Of a DNA stretch of 64,000 bases, positions 23,411 to 36,089 are shown one piece after another. The stretch is taken from assembly GCA_963422505.1 (NCBI GenBank), contig OY730194.1:118377982-118441981 (forward strand), in the 5' to 3' direction. Each line of letters begins with the position of its first letter. Position 1 is the stretch's first letter. This stretch comes from Pseudognaphalium luteoalbum. Taxonomy: Eukaryota > Streptophyta > Magnoliopsida > Asterales > Asteraceae. The notes below the pieces were generated by a model. The model was not told the DNA's origin and made no database searches. It saw nothing but the letters and a program-made list of their open reading frames with translations. Made by a program: the position numbers and the translations under genes.

Positions 23411-25380
23411 ATGAGCAAGGTAGTTAAACTAAACTGTGCTTGTTGTCTCATAACACGTTTGACATGGTAAACTCTGAGTTACTAGTAAGAAAAAATAAAC
23501 TTTTTAAGGTAATTAACATCAGTTTAGAAATTTTGACCCCTCAAAAGAATGAAAATAAAAAGAAAATAAAAAACTTGACACTTATACAAAAATTACTAAC
23601 TCCGCCCTGATTTTTACGGAGTAGTATTTATTAACTTAACACTTAACATGTATGTAGTACACTATAGCTGTAAGAGATGACCAGACACCAAGTATAAATT
23701 ATGACACAAGATTTAAATTGTTATCATGGAATTAACAAGACATGGTATGGAAAGAATGAGAAGTTGTTTGGTAATAATGATATTCTTTGCAATTCCCAAA
23801 CACAAAAGTGGGTCAAGATCCAATAAAGAAGAATGCCAGAAATAGGTATGGACCAAAGTCCCAAGTTTTATTGTTTGGGTTCAGACTCACTTTCAATGCA
23901 CAACAAAAGATTGGCAGGTGGGGATTGGTCCCACCACCAGATTTAGTCAATCCTCCATCCATTTACATCTTGCCACGTGGATACCCGATAATCATTCTAC
24001 AAATATACGTAACCACTTTTAATGTTGAATGGTAAGAGTGTAAGACCATATAAATGATAAGCCTATTCCTATATACATATATATGTTGTTTTTTGAAACA
24101 TTGTTATTTATATTAATAATTAAGTCTTTCCTTGCATAAAATGTTCGTTCTAATTGTACGAAACTTTTAAAGCACGTACGGAGTAATAGTTTGTTGGTGT
24201 AAAAACTTAGCAAATGTTTTGTGTAAGATGGCAAGTGTGTTGCGACTTGCGACATGGATTCAATCCGGTAACCCTACTTGTACTCTCACCCACCCTATTT
24301 GCAGCACCCATCGTGCCATACTACAGTAGAACATAAGCATGTATTTGGGTCAGTATGCTTTCGGCGTAGAACTTTTCACTTCAAGCTAGTTATAATAGCA
24401 ATATATGTAACCGATAAAAAATAGCGAACAATAGCGACCCAAAAACATAAATTTTAGGTACAGAAAATAAAATAAAAATTTTAAAACAGGTTTAACCTGC
24501 AACATTCCAAGTTTTCCACTTACAAAGAATTTCCGTTTATTTACCATTAACATTACACAAAAGCTTGTTTACCACCTAAATGTAGCAAACTACGATCTTC
24601 TATTGATTTGGTGATAAATCAGACAACGGTTGATGATTACAAAAGCATCGACAACATTTTTTAAAAAGAAAGGGGAAATCAATTAAATCTTTATACTAGC
24701 ATGCTCATACATATTTCATTTTATTTCACGTACATTTCCGGTTTTCTCAAAGTGAATGTGTATTTTTTTAAGACAGTGGTTGAACACATCCGTGACTGAA
24801 AATTCCCAAATACTTACAATATAAGAATGTCTATGTACAAGATATAGTCAAAATATATCAAAAAAAATTCTTTTGACTCCAATATGCCTTTTCATGGTGG
24901 CCACCAAAACATCAAATTTACAAAAATGGAACAAATGCCTTCTTTATTTTCAATCTGCGAAGTTTCCGGGCTTCTATTGAATCCAAATCTTGTGTTGTTT
25001 TTGGTGAATTACAGGATATAGATGGAACAAAATACAATTATAGATGGAACTAAAAACAAGTAAAGCACAAGAGCACTTTAATCGAGTCCAAAAGGACCAT
25101 ACTATATTAAGGCTTAAGTTAGGACTAGTTTCAGCTTTCAAGAACCCACATGACCATGCTACTTAAAAAACACCCACACCTCTATATTTGATAGATCCTA
25201 AAAGCCAAGTAATACTTGGGTGACTCCTAGACAAATCAGCTGCACAACCCATCAAAATCTGACCCAAAACTTTCACTGCAACTACTTTGGAGGCTAGCCT
25301 ACTGTCACGTTATACTATGCACCTTACAAATTTACAACTAACAATAAAGATTCTAGACATTTTAGTAATGGAGTTAACTG
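23411..25380. other. Intergenic, downstream of AGO6-like gene
   Basis: No gene recognised; AGO6-like 3' UTR occupies the right end. Two TACGGAGTA nonamers occur (23615-23623 and 24177-24185). The frame 23787-24035 has no family signature. Confidence 0.5.
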
Positions 25381-25387
25381 TCACACC

Positions 25388-28300
25388 TTAACAGAAAAAC
25401 ATTGAGCTCTCGACCTCTTCGTTCAATTTTGGCATCTTGGGAATAGGTATACTTCCTGTGGAAGTGACACTGTCCTCTCCAGAAGCGTTTTCAGACAAAT
25501 CTTCAAGATTTAGAAACTTACCCATTTGTTGGGCAGCAAGATGAGCATAAGAAACAGGAGCCACTGCAAGATATTTTAAAGTGATGAGATAGAACCACGA
25601 TACTAAGTTCAGAGGTGGTATCATGAGTGGGTTGGGTGACAGGTTATAACTGATTGGGTTGGATTAAACCGAAAGACTTTTTGTCCAGTATATTTAAATT
25701 AATTTCATAAATAATTAAGTGTCAAATATGATTACAAAAATTATATTATCTTAACAATAACCTGATTTTTTTTCAATAAAAATATTTCAGTTGTTATATA
25801 CTTTTACATGTATAAATAAAGACACTTTGGGAGAAATTTGACCCACTCTGCCGATTTAGTCGTTTCCTTTTAAGTTTTAACCTATTTTTTATTTTAACCG
25901 ACTGACCCGTTGGAGATTAATACATAACCCTTATCGACCCATTCATACAAAATTGAATGCAAGATGTGTGTTCTAGATGAAGATAGTACCGATTGAAGTT
26001 GCCGAGCTACTTCTTTGATACCTGTAATACCATATTGAATGTCAATAATGTAATAATTAACTTCAAATACTTTAAGAAGTATGTTATTCCAAGTCGTGTG
26101 ATATTCAGGGAAAGACCAATGAAATTATTAAAAATTTAATCTTATTCGTGACAAACACTTATTTTCGGCCAAAACTCTCGAGTCAAAAATTAATTGCATT
26201 GGTTGTATATGCAAAAAAGAGTTTTTCAAAAATAATGAAAAGACTAAAAGGGTGTTGATATTTCCACCATAGCTGTGCATCACTTGTGTGTACTGTACAA
26301 GTACTTAATGCACAGTTATAGTGTATATATCAAAATCCATGGTGGAAATATCACTAGCAATAGTTAAATCATCTTCATCACAAAATCAAAAACCAAAGTA
26401 AATAAATTAGTTCTATATTTAAAATAAATAAAAAACTACAAAATGACATGTCCTCAAGTTCTAGAATGAAACCACAAAAAAATAGAATCATATCCATTCT
26501 GAAGATGAAGGGCGCAGATGACTTTATTGTGTATTTGAAAAGAAGTATTATCAAACAACCCATTCACGTAGTATTTATGTCAAACCTGGGAATTTATTAT
26601 CGAGAACAGTGCACTATTCACCTATAAGTAATTTCTATGGTCCAATAAAAACAAAACAAAGTTTTACGAACATTTTGATAGCAAAAACTAAGAATATCAT
26701 GTCGTGAGATATATATAATCCCTAATTGATATACTCACACATATGATAGCGAAAGGATTAGATTCTGAAGGGCATCAGGAGAGAAACCAATCTCATCAAT
26801 TAAGACATGATAGTGGACAGGACGAGAAGTTCCCTGCACATTCATAATAACAACTAAGTAAATACAAACACTCATCTATGTATTTCAGATTAACAAACTA
26901 TTTGCAAAACGATTGCTTTGACATAACTAACATCCAAAAAACAAGCCTTTCTTTCAACTTAACAATTCGAAGCCTAGTTAATTTGACGAATTAGACAAAC
27001 ACATTTCACAAAATTTTTGCTAAGTTTCTTCTAAAATTATTTAACTTTTCTTTTGACAATTGTCTCAATACCAATGTCCTGAAAATGAACAAGAATAAAA
27101 AACACTGGAATGAAGAAAATAAAACGTGCTACCAGCCTACCACCAAGTAGAGTACGAAAGCGAATAGATATCTAGAAGTCCTAATTATGTAAGGGAAATT
27201 AGTTAAATAGGAAAAAAAGGTTATAGGAACTCACAATCATTCCCGGTTGAGCACACATGTAAAAATCATAGTTTCTTGGGTGCACCACTTTAGTGTCTAC
27301 AACGGTACCTGGGGATACATGCCCATAAAATATAATAAGTTAACGTAAAGTTCTTCCGTTGATCACATAGAACTAAATAGTTGAAGTTCACAAAAAACAG
27401 ACCAGAAGGGACATTTTCAGGGCCATTAGCTTGGAAAAGCTTTGTGTGATGATTCTTTTGAGCCACAACCACCGTGAACTTGGGAACATCAACCTCATCC
27501 AGATACTGGTAAGCCTGTATCAAGCAAGGACGCATGGAGATTATAATAAAATATAAAACCCTAATATATGAGAGCCATATGTTATTATACTTTTTCTCAC
27601 TAAATGTGTACCCCAAACCCCTGATTATGAAGGTATGGTCAACCAAAGATTCAGTCTTGCATGATTTTTATCAGAATAATCAACTTTCAAAATAGAATAC
27701 TTGGAGCAACAACAAAGGCTAGGTAACATTATTACGTGTCTTGATATGACCTTGTTGCAAATGCAAGGGGAACGCTGCTTGCAAATGATTTTCACCCTGA
27801 TCCTCACAAGGGTGCCTAGGTCTCCTACCTTTATTGTCAAATTATATTACTATAATACATTAGAGGTGCTGAATCAGGCCAGTTGGGTTACGGATTTTAA
27901 TGGTTACGGGTCAAACGAGTGGGCCTGGTTAGGAAGAAAGTTTGTTGTCCGCTTTTGTTACTAAAAAATATTGATTACAATAAGATTATTAAAAAAACGA
28001 TTTAGTAAAAGGATAACTTGTTGACCACTGCCAGACCATTTCAGGCAATGGTTGTGAAGCAATCCGCCAGTTTGAGTTACGGGTTTTAATGGTTTCGGGT
28101 CAAACGAGTGGGCCTGGTTAGAAAGAAAATTTGTTGTCCGCTTTTGTTACTAAAAAAAATTGATTACAATGAGATTATAAAAAAACAATTTAGTAAGGAT
28201 GATAACTTCTTGACCACTGCCAGACCATTTCAGGCAATGGTTGTGAAGCAATCACAATAAGATTTTGTGGGTGTTGAAGACAAACCAGTGCGTTGGAGGA

Positions 28301-31300
28301 AAGAATTGAGAAACGTACCTTGATCATCTGATCCAGCTCATAATTTAGAACTTCGTTGAACTGGGATTCGCTCACACCATCTCTGAGAAAAAAAATAATA
28401 CAATTTCACAGATATACCTGAAGATATTAATGTGCTACACATAGGAAACTGAAAAATGACCCATTAAGTTCTTTTCTTTAAGACCTTTAGGCCTAAGGAG
28501 GTTTAAAACACACAAAGTCTTCCTTTTTAATAATTATTCCCATAACCAAGCACACATTTCAGTTATGGTAAAACAGTTTCATTAAAAATAATAATAACAA
28601 ATAAATAAATAAATAATATTACTAATAATATAACAATAATGTTAATAATACCGGAAAACTATAATTTGAGTTGGTTTCCGTTTATTGCTTGTTTGATAGA
28701 AGTCCAGAAGCAGTTCTCTGTTAACAATAAGAATTGTCAATGTCAAACATAAGTATATAACCGGTGTTCTTTTTTATTTTATTTTTGAAGAGCAAAGTTA
28801 AACTATTTTGGTTCTTGAGTATAGTTATGAATGGGTCGATATAGGTTATTCCTTTATCTCCAATGGGTAAAACAAAAAATAGCTAAAAAGGGAATGGCTG
28901 AGATGGATTGAAATTCGCCCAAGGGTGCTAATGCATACAACCTCCAAATCGTTAATTTTCCATAATTTTTATAATCATCAATAATTTAATTAAATAGTTA
29001 CTTGTTGAACAAAAAGTGACTCCCGGTCTATCTGTTTCAACCCCTAACCAAATATTACTTCTCAATGCAAATTCTTCTAAATTCAATAGAACTTTATGTA
29101 CTGATCTGAAATAGGAGGGGTTTTACATTTTATCAATTGTGATACAGGGTTACTTGATTTGGCCTGATGCTGGACCCGTTCATTTTTCCACCTCTAATTA
29201 TTACCTTGATAATAATAATAAAAAAAATATCTACTAAAGAAAACACCGGATGTATAAAATCGATGCATATAGAAAAGAAAGAAAATTTCATAACGGAAAG
29301 ACCTCATCATGCCATTATCTTTTCCATCCTCCTGTGGTTCGAACAAACCTTCAATCATTTCCACCTTTGATGATTGAGTCCTAACAAATGCTCTATATCG
29401 TGATATCAATGGATATGATCGGGATCCAACAACCTACAAGTTTGACCATTATATGACCAATAGAACAGTAGATATTAACCCTGTAAGGCTGTAAGGGAAC
29501 ATAATAGCCAGTGAATTAATTTACTCTAGAAAAATTACCGCAGCAATGGAAGGCATGTCAGACCGACCCGGAGACCCATGAGAGACATCCATACCTATTA
29601 TCATTGTTGGGGTATCATGAATGATGGGTATACGAGATGGCTGCTCTATTGTTAACAAAGAATTGATCCCACCAAGCTTAAGATGAAAACAAAATAAAAT
29701 TAGATAAATAATAGTTGATCTAAGTTTTAGGATAAGCATAAGAGGTGAAAATTTACAAATCTAAAGGGTTACACTCAATACCTTTGAATTCATTTTTAAA
29801 AGCACATTCGTGAGATATTGATCACTGATCTTAACAGGACACATGCATTGTGTTGGAATTCCAAAGTCAACTAAACATTTTTTCTTCCAAGGACCTCCAC
29901 ACATTAAAAGGCATAATAAGTAGAGTGGAGGTACTAAAATGCGACAAGATTTATGTATGATAAACAGACTCAGTACCATATAAGTCCGAATTTTTTCTCT
30001 CTGGTAATATGCAAAGGAGAAAGTCCGGAAAACCCGGGAGCTTTGCTGAAAGCTGTTCAAACATCTTTTCAACACGTTCTACAGGACCATATCTTCGATT
30101 CTGTGGGTCTTCCTCCATTAATGAAAATGGGCGATCAATAATCTAAGAATCCAGATATCAAACAATAAAATTAGAAGTAGCAAGATGGACAAGTTGGGTA
30201 ACCAGTTGAAATAGGTCATTTTGAAGTATAACAATATTATTACCAGAATAACCTTTATATTACATTTAGGATGTTATAAAAGTAATATTTAACCCGTTTG
30301 ATCACTTTGACACGTAGCTAAACTTTTGAAATTGACCCATTTAATATAACGCAACCCAAATCGGCCTATTAAAAATTTTAAAATTGCCACCTCTACATCA
30401 AATCAAAACATTTGTGATTAAAGCAGACAAAAAATTAGCAAGTGCTTGACATACAAATCCTATTTTCCTTCCGCAATCTATGAGCTCCCGCGTAAGATGA
30501 CTTGCATCACACTTGGCAGAAAAATTTGCAACTGCCCACCTATCTATTTTGGCTGGATTATAAAGCTTCTGCAGAAAAAAAAATCCAATAGTTGTAATCC
30601 TTTGTTATCACTTATATATACAAATAGATAAAGGTCGTGAATTACATCCCAATGAGACTACCTTTTTATTAAAATTCCATCGCCCGTTACGCGGCAAAAA
30701 TTCTTCTCCATTACCAACCTTCAACTGCAATTGCATGAAACAAATAAAGGTGATGATTATCATGATCGCATTTCCTGCAAATGAAGACAGCATGTCTTAG
30801 AGCATTTATGCAAAAGCGAAAAGTAACCTTTGGTGCTTCAAGGACGCGACCATCCACTTGAGCAAGTTGCTTCTCGATAGAAATTCCGCAGGAAACTAGT
30901 AGAGGGTCATCATCATAATGATAGTTCTTCATAGCCTGTGTTAAAGATATGCTCAACAATTCACAATAACGTAGACCATATATCATACGATCAAGGGGAT
31001 TATATAGCTTTTACATCAGTTATAGCCTGCATTTTCTCTGGAGGCTTTTGCCTTGATTTTTCAGCTAGAGATGCTCTCTGCAGTGTAGATAATGCCTTCG
31101 TATACCGCTGAAGTGATACAAGAGAGCAAAACTGGGAGTCATGGGAAATTAAAACATAATTAGAAGGTTGAGTCTACACAGAGGTGACAGAGTGTAAAAA
31201 TAAAAATAAAGATAAGGAACAAGACACAACCTCCACAGGCAAATAACTTGGTTTCTTTGGTTTCCCAACATCAATGCACGGTATATATGCAGAGTAAGTA

Positions 31301-33079
31301 ACCTCAACATTACGATGTTTGGTAAAATAATCAAATACGGTAACATTTATTGTTCGGTCATCAAATGTACCATCGTCTTTTTTCAATCTCAAAGGAAACC
31401 TTAAGAATAAGCAAGCAATACATATTAGTCTCACACAAAAAGGGAAATTTGCAACAACAACAAAAAGAGAAGGAATATTGTTTACTATTTACCAATATAT
31501 GCGAAGTACTTTTTTTAAACATTTAATACAGAGTATTCAATTTGTTGCATTGAATGGTTACGAGTTGTTGCATATTTTGGTAAGTGTATTACATAACTGG
31601 TTTAAAAAAGGAGGTTTGTGGGATGCCTGCAGCATGGCATGGGGGGAACATACACTCAAGAGAATAAAACTTACAATTGTTGATTGCAAGGCTTTTCACT
31701 CATCCCAGTGATCTTGAATTCTCTGTTGCTGTGTGTAGTTCTAATTCTCATGTTTTTAAGCATTTTCTTGGCCTGACAAGAAAATGCACCTAAGATGCAA
31801 GTGTAGATCAATAGAGAGAAAATGATATGAATTTCGCTTATATTACCTTTACCCAGTCAATAGACCGAGCATCACGTGCTTTTTGGTTGGATTTTAGAAA
31901 ATCAATAACTGGTCCAGGAGTAAGAATCATTGTAGTTGAAACATCTGCATAACCAAATGCAATAGCAAATGAAAGATCAACAGAGTAAAATTTAACATGA
32001 GTACATTCAACGTGACAATGTCACATACCCATATTCAGTGACAAACCACCATGCGTTGGACGAAAACTAGAATGAAATCCACGACATCCAGTAACACCCC
32101 CTCCAACATCGCTGAAATTCCTTGAGTCGTCATGAAAGAAGGACTGTCTAACCAGAAGGCATCCCCTGAATCAAACATAGACATTATATAAGCTAAATTT
32201 CTTTTAACAATAAAAGCTAAAAAGCTTTCATGTAAAGAAAAATAGAAGTGCCTTTGAGCTGCTTGTTGTCTCAAGATGATATCAAGAACCCTGAAAGCAT
32301 CTTGAAGTTTTTCTGGCTCTTCTCCTTGAAGGGCAAGAGTAACCGATTTTAACGGTATTTTATCAGCGTAAGTTATCTCTACTTTAAAGGTCTTCTCCTG
32401 AAAAGATCGTCTTGACCTTTTACCAGATTCACCGAAAATTCCGTCATGAGCAATGCTTCCACTACAAGAAGAATAATTATCTAAGATCCAAAAGCGTTAC
32501 AATTCAATTACAAGGCTAACAGGTACACATGAAAGTGAGCAAACCGGTTAGCATGAGAATCTTCGAGAACAACCATGAACTCCAACTTGTTCTTCGGGAG
32601 AGGCCTAACAGTAAACAGGCTCTTCTCTCCATCATATGCAAACCGGTTACCAGAAAGCTCAGATGAGTAGGTTTGGTAAAGTTTGTTAAGAAGTTTTCTC
32701 CCCATAACTTTATTCTCAATTGGTCTGTTATCTTCAGCACTGATGGATACCTGCACAAGAATGACATTATAGAAGCTATGTTCTCAGATATAAAGACAAC
32801 TAAAGAATGATTAAAAATTCAATACCATACACTGTACTGGTAGAATATCTCATCCGGATTCTTGACAGAAACTTTGAAGTGATTAGCAAGTAACGGAATG
32901 TGTCTTCCACCACTTCCAAATTCGGGCCTACTAATTATACAACGCTTAGGACGGTTTTCTTGCTCGATCTTAATGTCAGGCTGTATAGCTTCTAATTGTG
33001 GTGAAGGAGGTGGTGATGATGATGGTGGAGATGGTAAAGGTTGGAACCCATTTACACCTTCACCAGTTACATTCTCCAT
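25388..33079 (-). CDS. AGO6: ARGONAUTE protein, AGO6-like (RdDM effector)
   Basis: Twenty-two coding exons, minus strand: 33079-32831, 32750-32527, 32461-32252, 32165-32029, 31944-31847, 31772-31675, 31399-31231, 31131-31015, 30935-30828, 30724-30662, 30568-30455, 30142-29977, 29894-29782, 29676-29539, 29433-29303, 28717-28652, 28382-28319, 27514-27403, 27308-27235, 26833-26739, 26021-25990 and 25563-25388. They join to 917 aa. Order: Pro-rich N-terminus, N domain (HIPLLANHF), PAZ near 275-390, MID, PIWI. The slicer residues are Asp652 (GMDVSHG), Asp735 (FRDGVSE) and the HYH at 824-826; it ends MFFC. Wording such as DRPF, EEDPQ, KISDQYLTNVLLK and TVVDTK resembles AGO6 more than AGO4. The family loads 24-nt siRNAs and guides DNA methylation. 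The exon 2 end is ambiguous (32527 or 32545). Exon 3 uses a GC donor. The orthologue call is by recollection only. Confidence 0.9.
26256..26353. mobile_element. Small foldback MITE in an AGO6-like intron
   Basis: A perfect 15-bp inverted repeat (TGATATTTCCACCAT at 26256-26270 and its complement at 26339-26353) flanks an inner, partly palindromic segment with a second pair (CTGTGCAT and its complement). It lies in the intron between coding exons 20 and 21. No clear target duplication, so superfamily is open. Confidence 0.55.
27881..28258. repeat. 189-bp tandem duplication in an AGO6-like intron
   Basis: Two copies with a period of 189 bp lie in the intron between coding exons 17 and 18. The shared text includes TCAAACGAGTGGGCCTGG and CCACTGCCAGACCATTTCAG. 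A few substitutions and small indels separate them. Confidence 0.85.
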
Positions 33080-34135
33080 CTTTTACATCCACTGGAATCC
33101 TTACGTATATGAATAATTATGATATAATTAGATAATCAATGGCATATAGACATTACCAAGAAGTATTGAAACTTCCTGAAACTTTGACACAGGTACTGAA
33201 AAAAATCATTTTAAACGTTAGTGAATAATAATATAAAGACTTCACTAGTCAACAAAATGAACTAGATAACATTTTAGCGACAATTGACATCTCCTAATCG
33301 CAATTAAGTTAATCAAAAGTCTAATATATATCAACTACTGCTGTGATACCTACTGACATTTCGATTTTTTGCTCGCATAGCATCAAGCCATCAGTGTGTA
33401 AACAGTTACAATATATTTTCATTGTTGTAACCTTGTGTTGAATAAATAAACTTCGGAATCATATACTCCAAATGTATGTATACATTATCGAGTGTTGCTA
33501 TCATTTCTTATTTTTCAAGTGAGCAACCTTCTATTAGAAGGGGCTTCTATAGTACTGATTCATAAATACTTTTCTTAGTCAAATATCTCCTTCTAAAATT
33601 ATCCGTAACTAAAACAACTCTATTCATATTATTTATACATAATCCACGCTATCAGCATCTTCGGTCTCACTTATGCCTTGAAAAATATGCACATTAGTTG
33701 ATTAATTGTTAACATATGAAACTAAAATTCATATATTAACTTAAAAATCAATCTTCAAGATGCAGAGTAAAAGCTATAAGTCACAAGTTACATAACCTAA
33801 TTATTATTGATATCAGAAGCATAAACTAACAAATTTCAAAAGTATTATACAATGCACCTTCAGAACAAGCAATACACAATACGAACAAATAAAATGAAGC
33901 TAAGAAACCTATAATCGGATAATAAAAGCATATATCAAAGTATCAATCAGGTAAATAATATCATGCATTTAAGAAAAATGGAAATCAATTTAAAATCGTT
34001 ATCACTGAAGATGAATGCAGAAATTGAAAACACGTAAGAATGTGAAGAATTCTTCTACCTCTGATGACGAAAATGATGAAATTGGGATTCCGTATGAATA
34101 ATTTATTTAGGGTTTTAAGGAGAATATGGTGCTAA
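33080..34135 (-). other. AGO6-like 5' UTR with a leader intron
   Basis: Twelve bases before the ATG there is an acceptor (TTCCAG|T, exon start 33091). A matching donor (TCAGAG|GTAGAAG) ends a leader exon at 34059. This predicts a leader intron of about 970 nt and a transcription start near 34100-34135, next to a GA-rich stretch (34160-34177). It is inferred from consensus sites only. Confidence 0.45.
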
Positions 34136-34365
34136 TTCTCTCCCTCGGCAGCTATGGCGAGAGAGAGAGAAAGAGGCAAACCAGTCGTACTGTTTCTAGT
34201 GCGCCCACCACGTAACAAATACGGACTACTACATTTGGTGGTGTATTATTGTACAATGTAGAATCTTTTATGTGGGTTTTTTTTAAAAAAAAAAATATAC
34301 ATTTAGCTTTATTATAATTATTTTTATTTCTATTAAGATTGAGAATATATATATATATATATATA

Positions 34366-34701
34366 GGGTTATGTTTCAACGAGAAACTTCAAAAATAAGA
34401 ACGATAAGAACACTTCATAAATGCACAATTAGTCAACAAAATCATCTCGCACTCATACATCTCAAATATGTGTAGAAAAATTGATTAAAATAGATCTGAA
34501 CTTTCAGAAATACACAAAAATAAAAAAAACGATTGATGTACAATTATATATATAATCGTGCATCAATATTTTTTTTCGATTTTTGTGCATTTTTAGAAGT
34601 GTGCATTTGTTTTTCTTTGCATATTTGAGATGTATGACTGTGAATCTAATGATTTTTGTTGGCTAATTGTGCATTTATGAGGTGTTCTCATTTGATTCAA
34701 A

Positions 34702-34711
<10 letters not shown>
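34366..34711. mobile_element. Foldback (inverted-repeat) MITE between TA repeats
   Basis: Left arm (34366 to about 34480) and right arm (about 34615-34711) are long imperfect inverted repeats. For example, CATAAATGCACAATTAG near 34416 pairs with its complement near 34666, and CATACATCTCAAATATG near 34457 with its complement near 34618. TA-dinucleotide runs sit on both sides (34348-34366 and 34715-34737), suggesting a TA-targeting element. No coding capacity. Confidence 0.7.
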
Positions 34712-34737
<26 letters not shown>

Positions 34738-34924
34738 TCACTAACATGATATAATATAGATGAACACAATTTTACATATACAAACTCAAATAGTTTGTAA
34801 ATATACTTTACGTATGTATGTACTAGAATAAATTTTTATCAATCTATTAACAAGTCTTTTAACATTTTAAGTCCTATTATCATATCAAATATATACCCTT
34901 TATTTGGTTCTATACAATGTTTTG

Positions 34925-35190
34925 AAAACCGGTTGAACCGACCCTGTCCGAACGGTTCAACCGGGATTTTGAGGTATTCCGGCCGGTTGAGAAACGATTT
35001 TGATCAATGTTTGACCAGTCAAAACCGAATGGTCCAACCGGGAACCGTACATGTTTCAACCGGTTTTGATTTTATTTTTTTTAATTCTCGCGGGTTTTGG
35101 GCCGGTTTGGACCGGCAGTCCGACCGGTTCAACCGGAATCGGAGCCCTCTCGGATCCGGTTCGGTTTTCGGTTTTAAAAATATTGGTTCT
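34925..35190. repeat. CCGGTT-rich dispersed repeat
   Basis: GC-rich island in AT-rich DNA, built of repeated AACCGGTT/GGTTCAACCGG motifs in both orientations, so it can fold on itself. This type of sequence is a common dispersed plant repeat. Frames across it (34933-35238 and others) are low-complexity and not genes. Confidence 0.55.
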
Positions 35191-35410
35191 ATACATAAGA
35201 TCATTGGGGTGTGTTTGGGAACTACGGGATGGAAATGAAGTTTGTGGTTAAAGCTTAAGATTGAGCTTTTATTCAAAAGTTTCATAAAAAAACATGTTGT
35301 TTAAGGGTGTTTTGGGCTTATTAGGAAGCCCATTTTTTTATTTGACAAATAAGGCTTATAGTTGTGGATTATAAAAAATAGAAGTCAAAGCTCCCAAAAG
35401 CTTATCTTAC

Positions 35411-35521
35411 AAACTAGGGATGGCAAAAAAAACCGAACCCGATGAGGATCTCCGAACCCCGCAATTTTTGGATCAGGTTGGGGGTGGGGCGGGTTGGGGT
35501 TGGGTAATATCATCTCCGCCC

Positions 35522-35572
<51 letters not shown>

Positions 35573-36085
35573 TATGTATGTATATATATATAGGTATGTA
35601 TGTATATATATATAGGTATGTATGTATATAACTTTTCGAATTACAATAATATTTACAACATTATTTATCTATAAGACTAAGGTGTGTTGAAATTGATAAT
35701 TTTGACTCGTTCACAATAACAGTTTAGATATCATTTATTTTAGTGTAAATCTGTAATCTTTCTAATGTTTTTAGTACACTTGTGTCATCAACGAGGCCAA
35801 TTATCATATTTTGTCTTGAACATGTTACTATTTGTTTTTGAAACGAGTATGCCAATTAGTGTATGTCTAGAAAACGAGTACTGGGTTAGGATCTGAAGAG
35901 CCCATGTTCTCAATGAGGTACCCCGATAAGAACCCGTTGGAATTTGAGGTAAGCCATTCCCCCAATGGGCCCCCTCGATAAGACTTCGCTGAAGTTTGGG
36001 GTGGGGTTGGAGATTTCTTAGAATAATGGGGTTGGGATTGACATTCCCGCACCAAACCCGCCTCATTGTCATTCATATTACAAAC
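35411..36085. repeat. G/C-skewed dispersed repeat with TA microsatellite core
   Basis: The left arm (about 35415-35525) contains AACCGAACCC and GGGGCGGGTTGGGG. The right arm (35870-36080) contains the inverse-sense text (CCCCGATAAG, GGGGTTGGGATT, CCCGCACCAAACCCGCC). Between them lie a (TA)n run (35523-35570) and three copies of a 22-bp TAGGTATGTATGTATA-type unit (35571-35628). Similar elements are common dispersed plant repeats. Frames here are shadows. Confidence 0.45.
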
Positions 36086-36089
36086 ACAC

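Noticed and set aside
32898..33116. Plus-strand frame opposite the first AGO6-like exon
   Set aside because: Antisense shadow of the Pro/Ser-rich AGO N-terminus.
34933..35285. Frames on both strands in the CCGGTT-rich island
   Set aside because: Low-complexity shadows of a non-coding repeat.
35788..36076. Minus-strand frames in the right arm of a G/C-skewed repeat
   Set aside because: The text belongs to a dispersed non-coding repeat.
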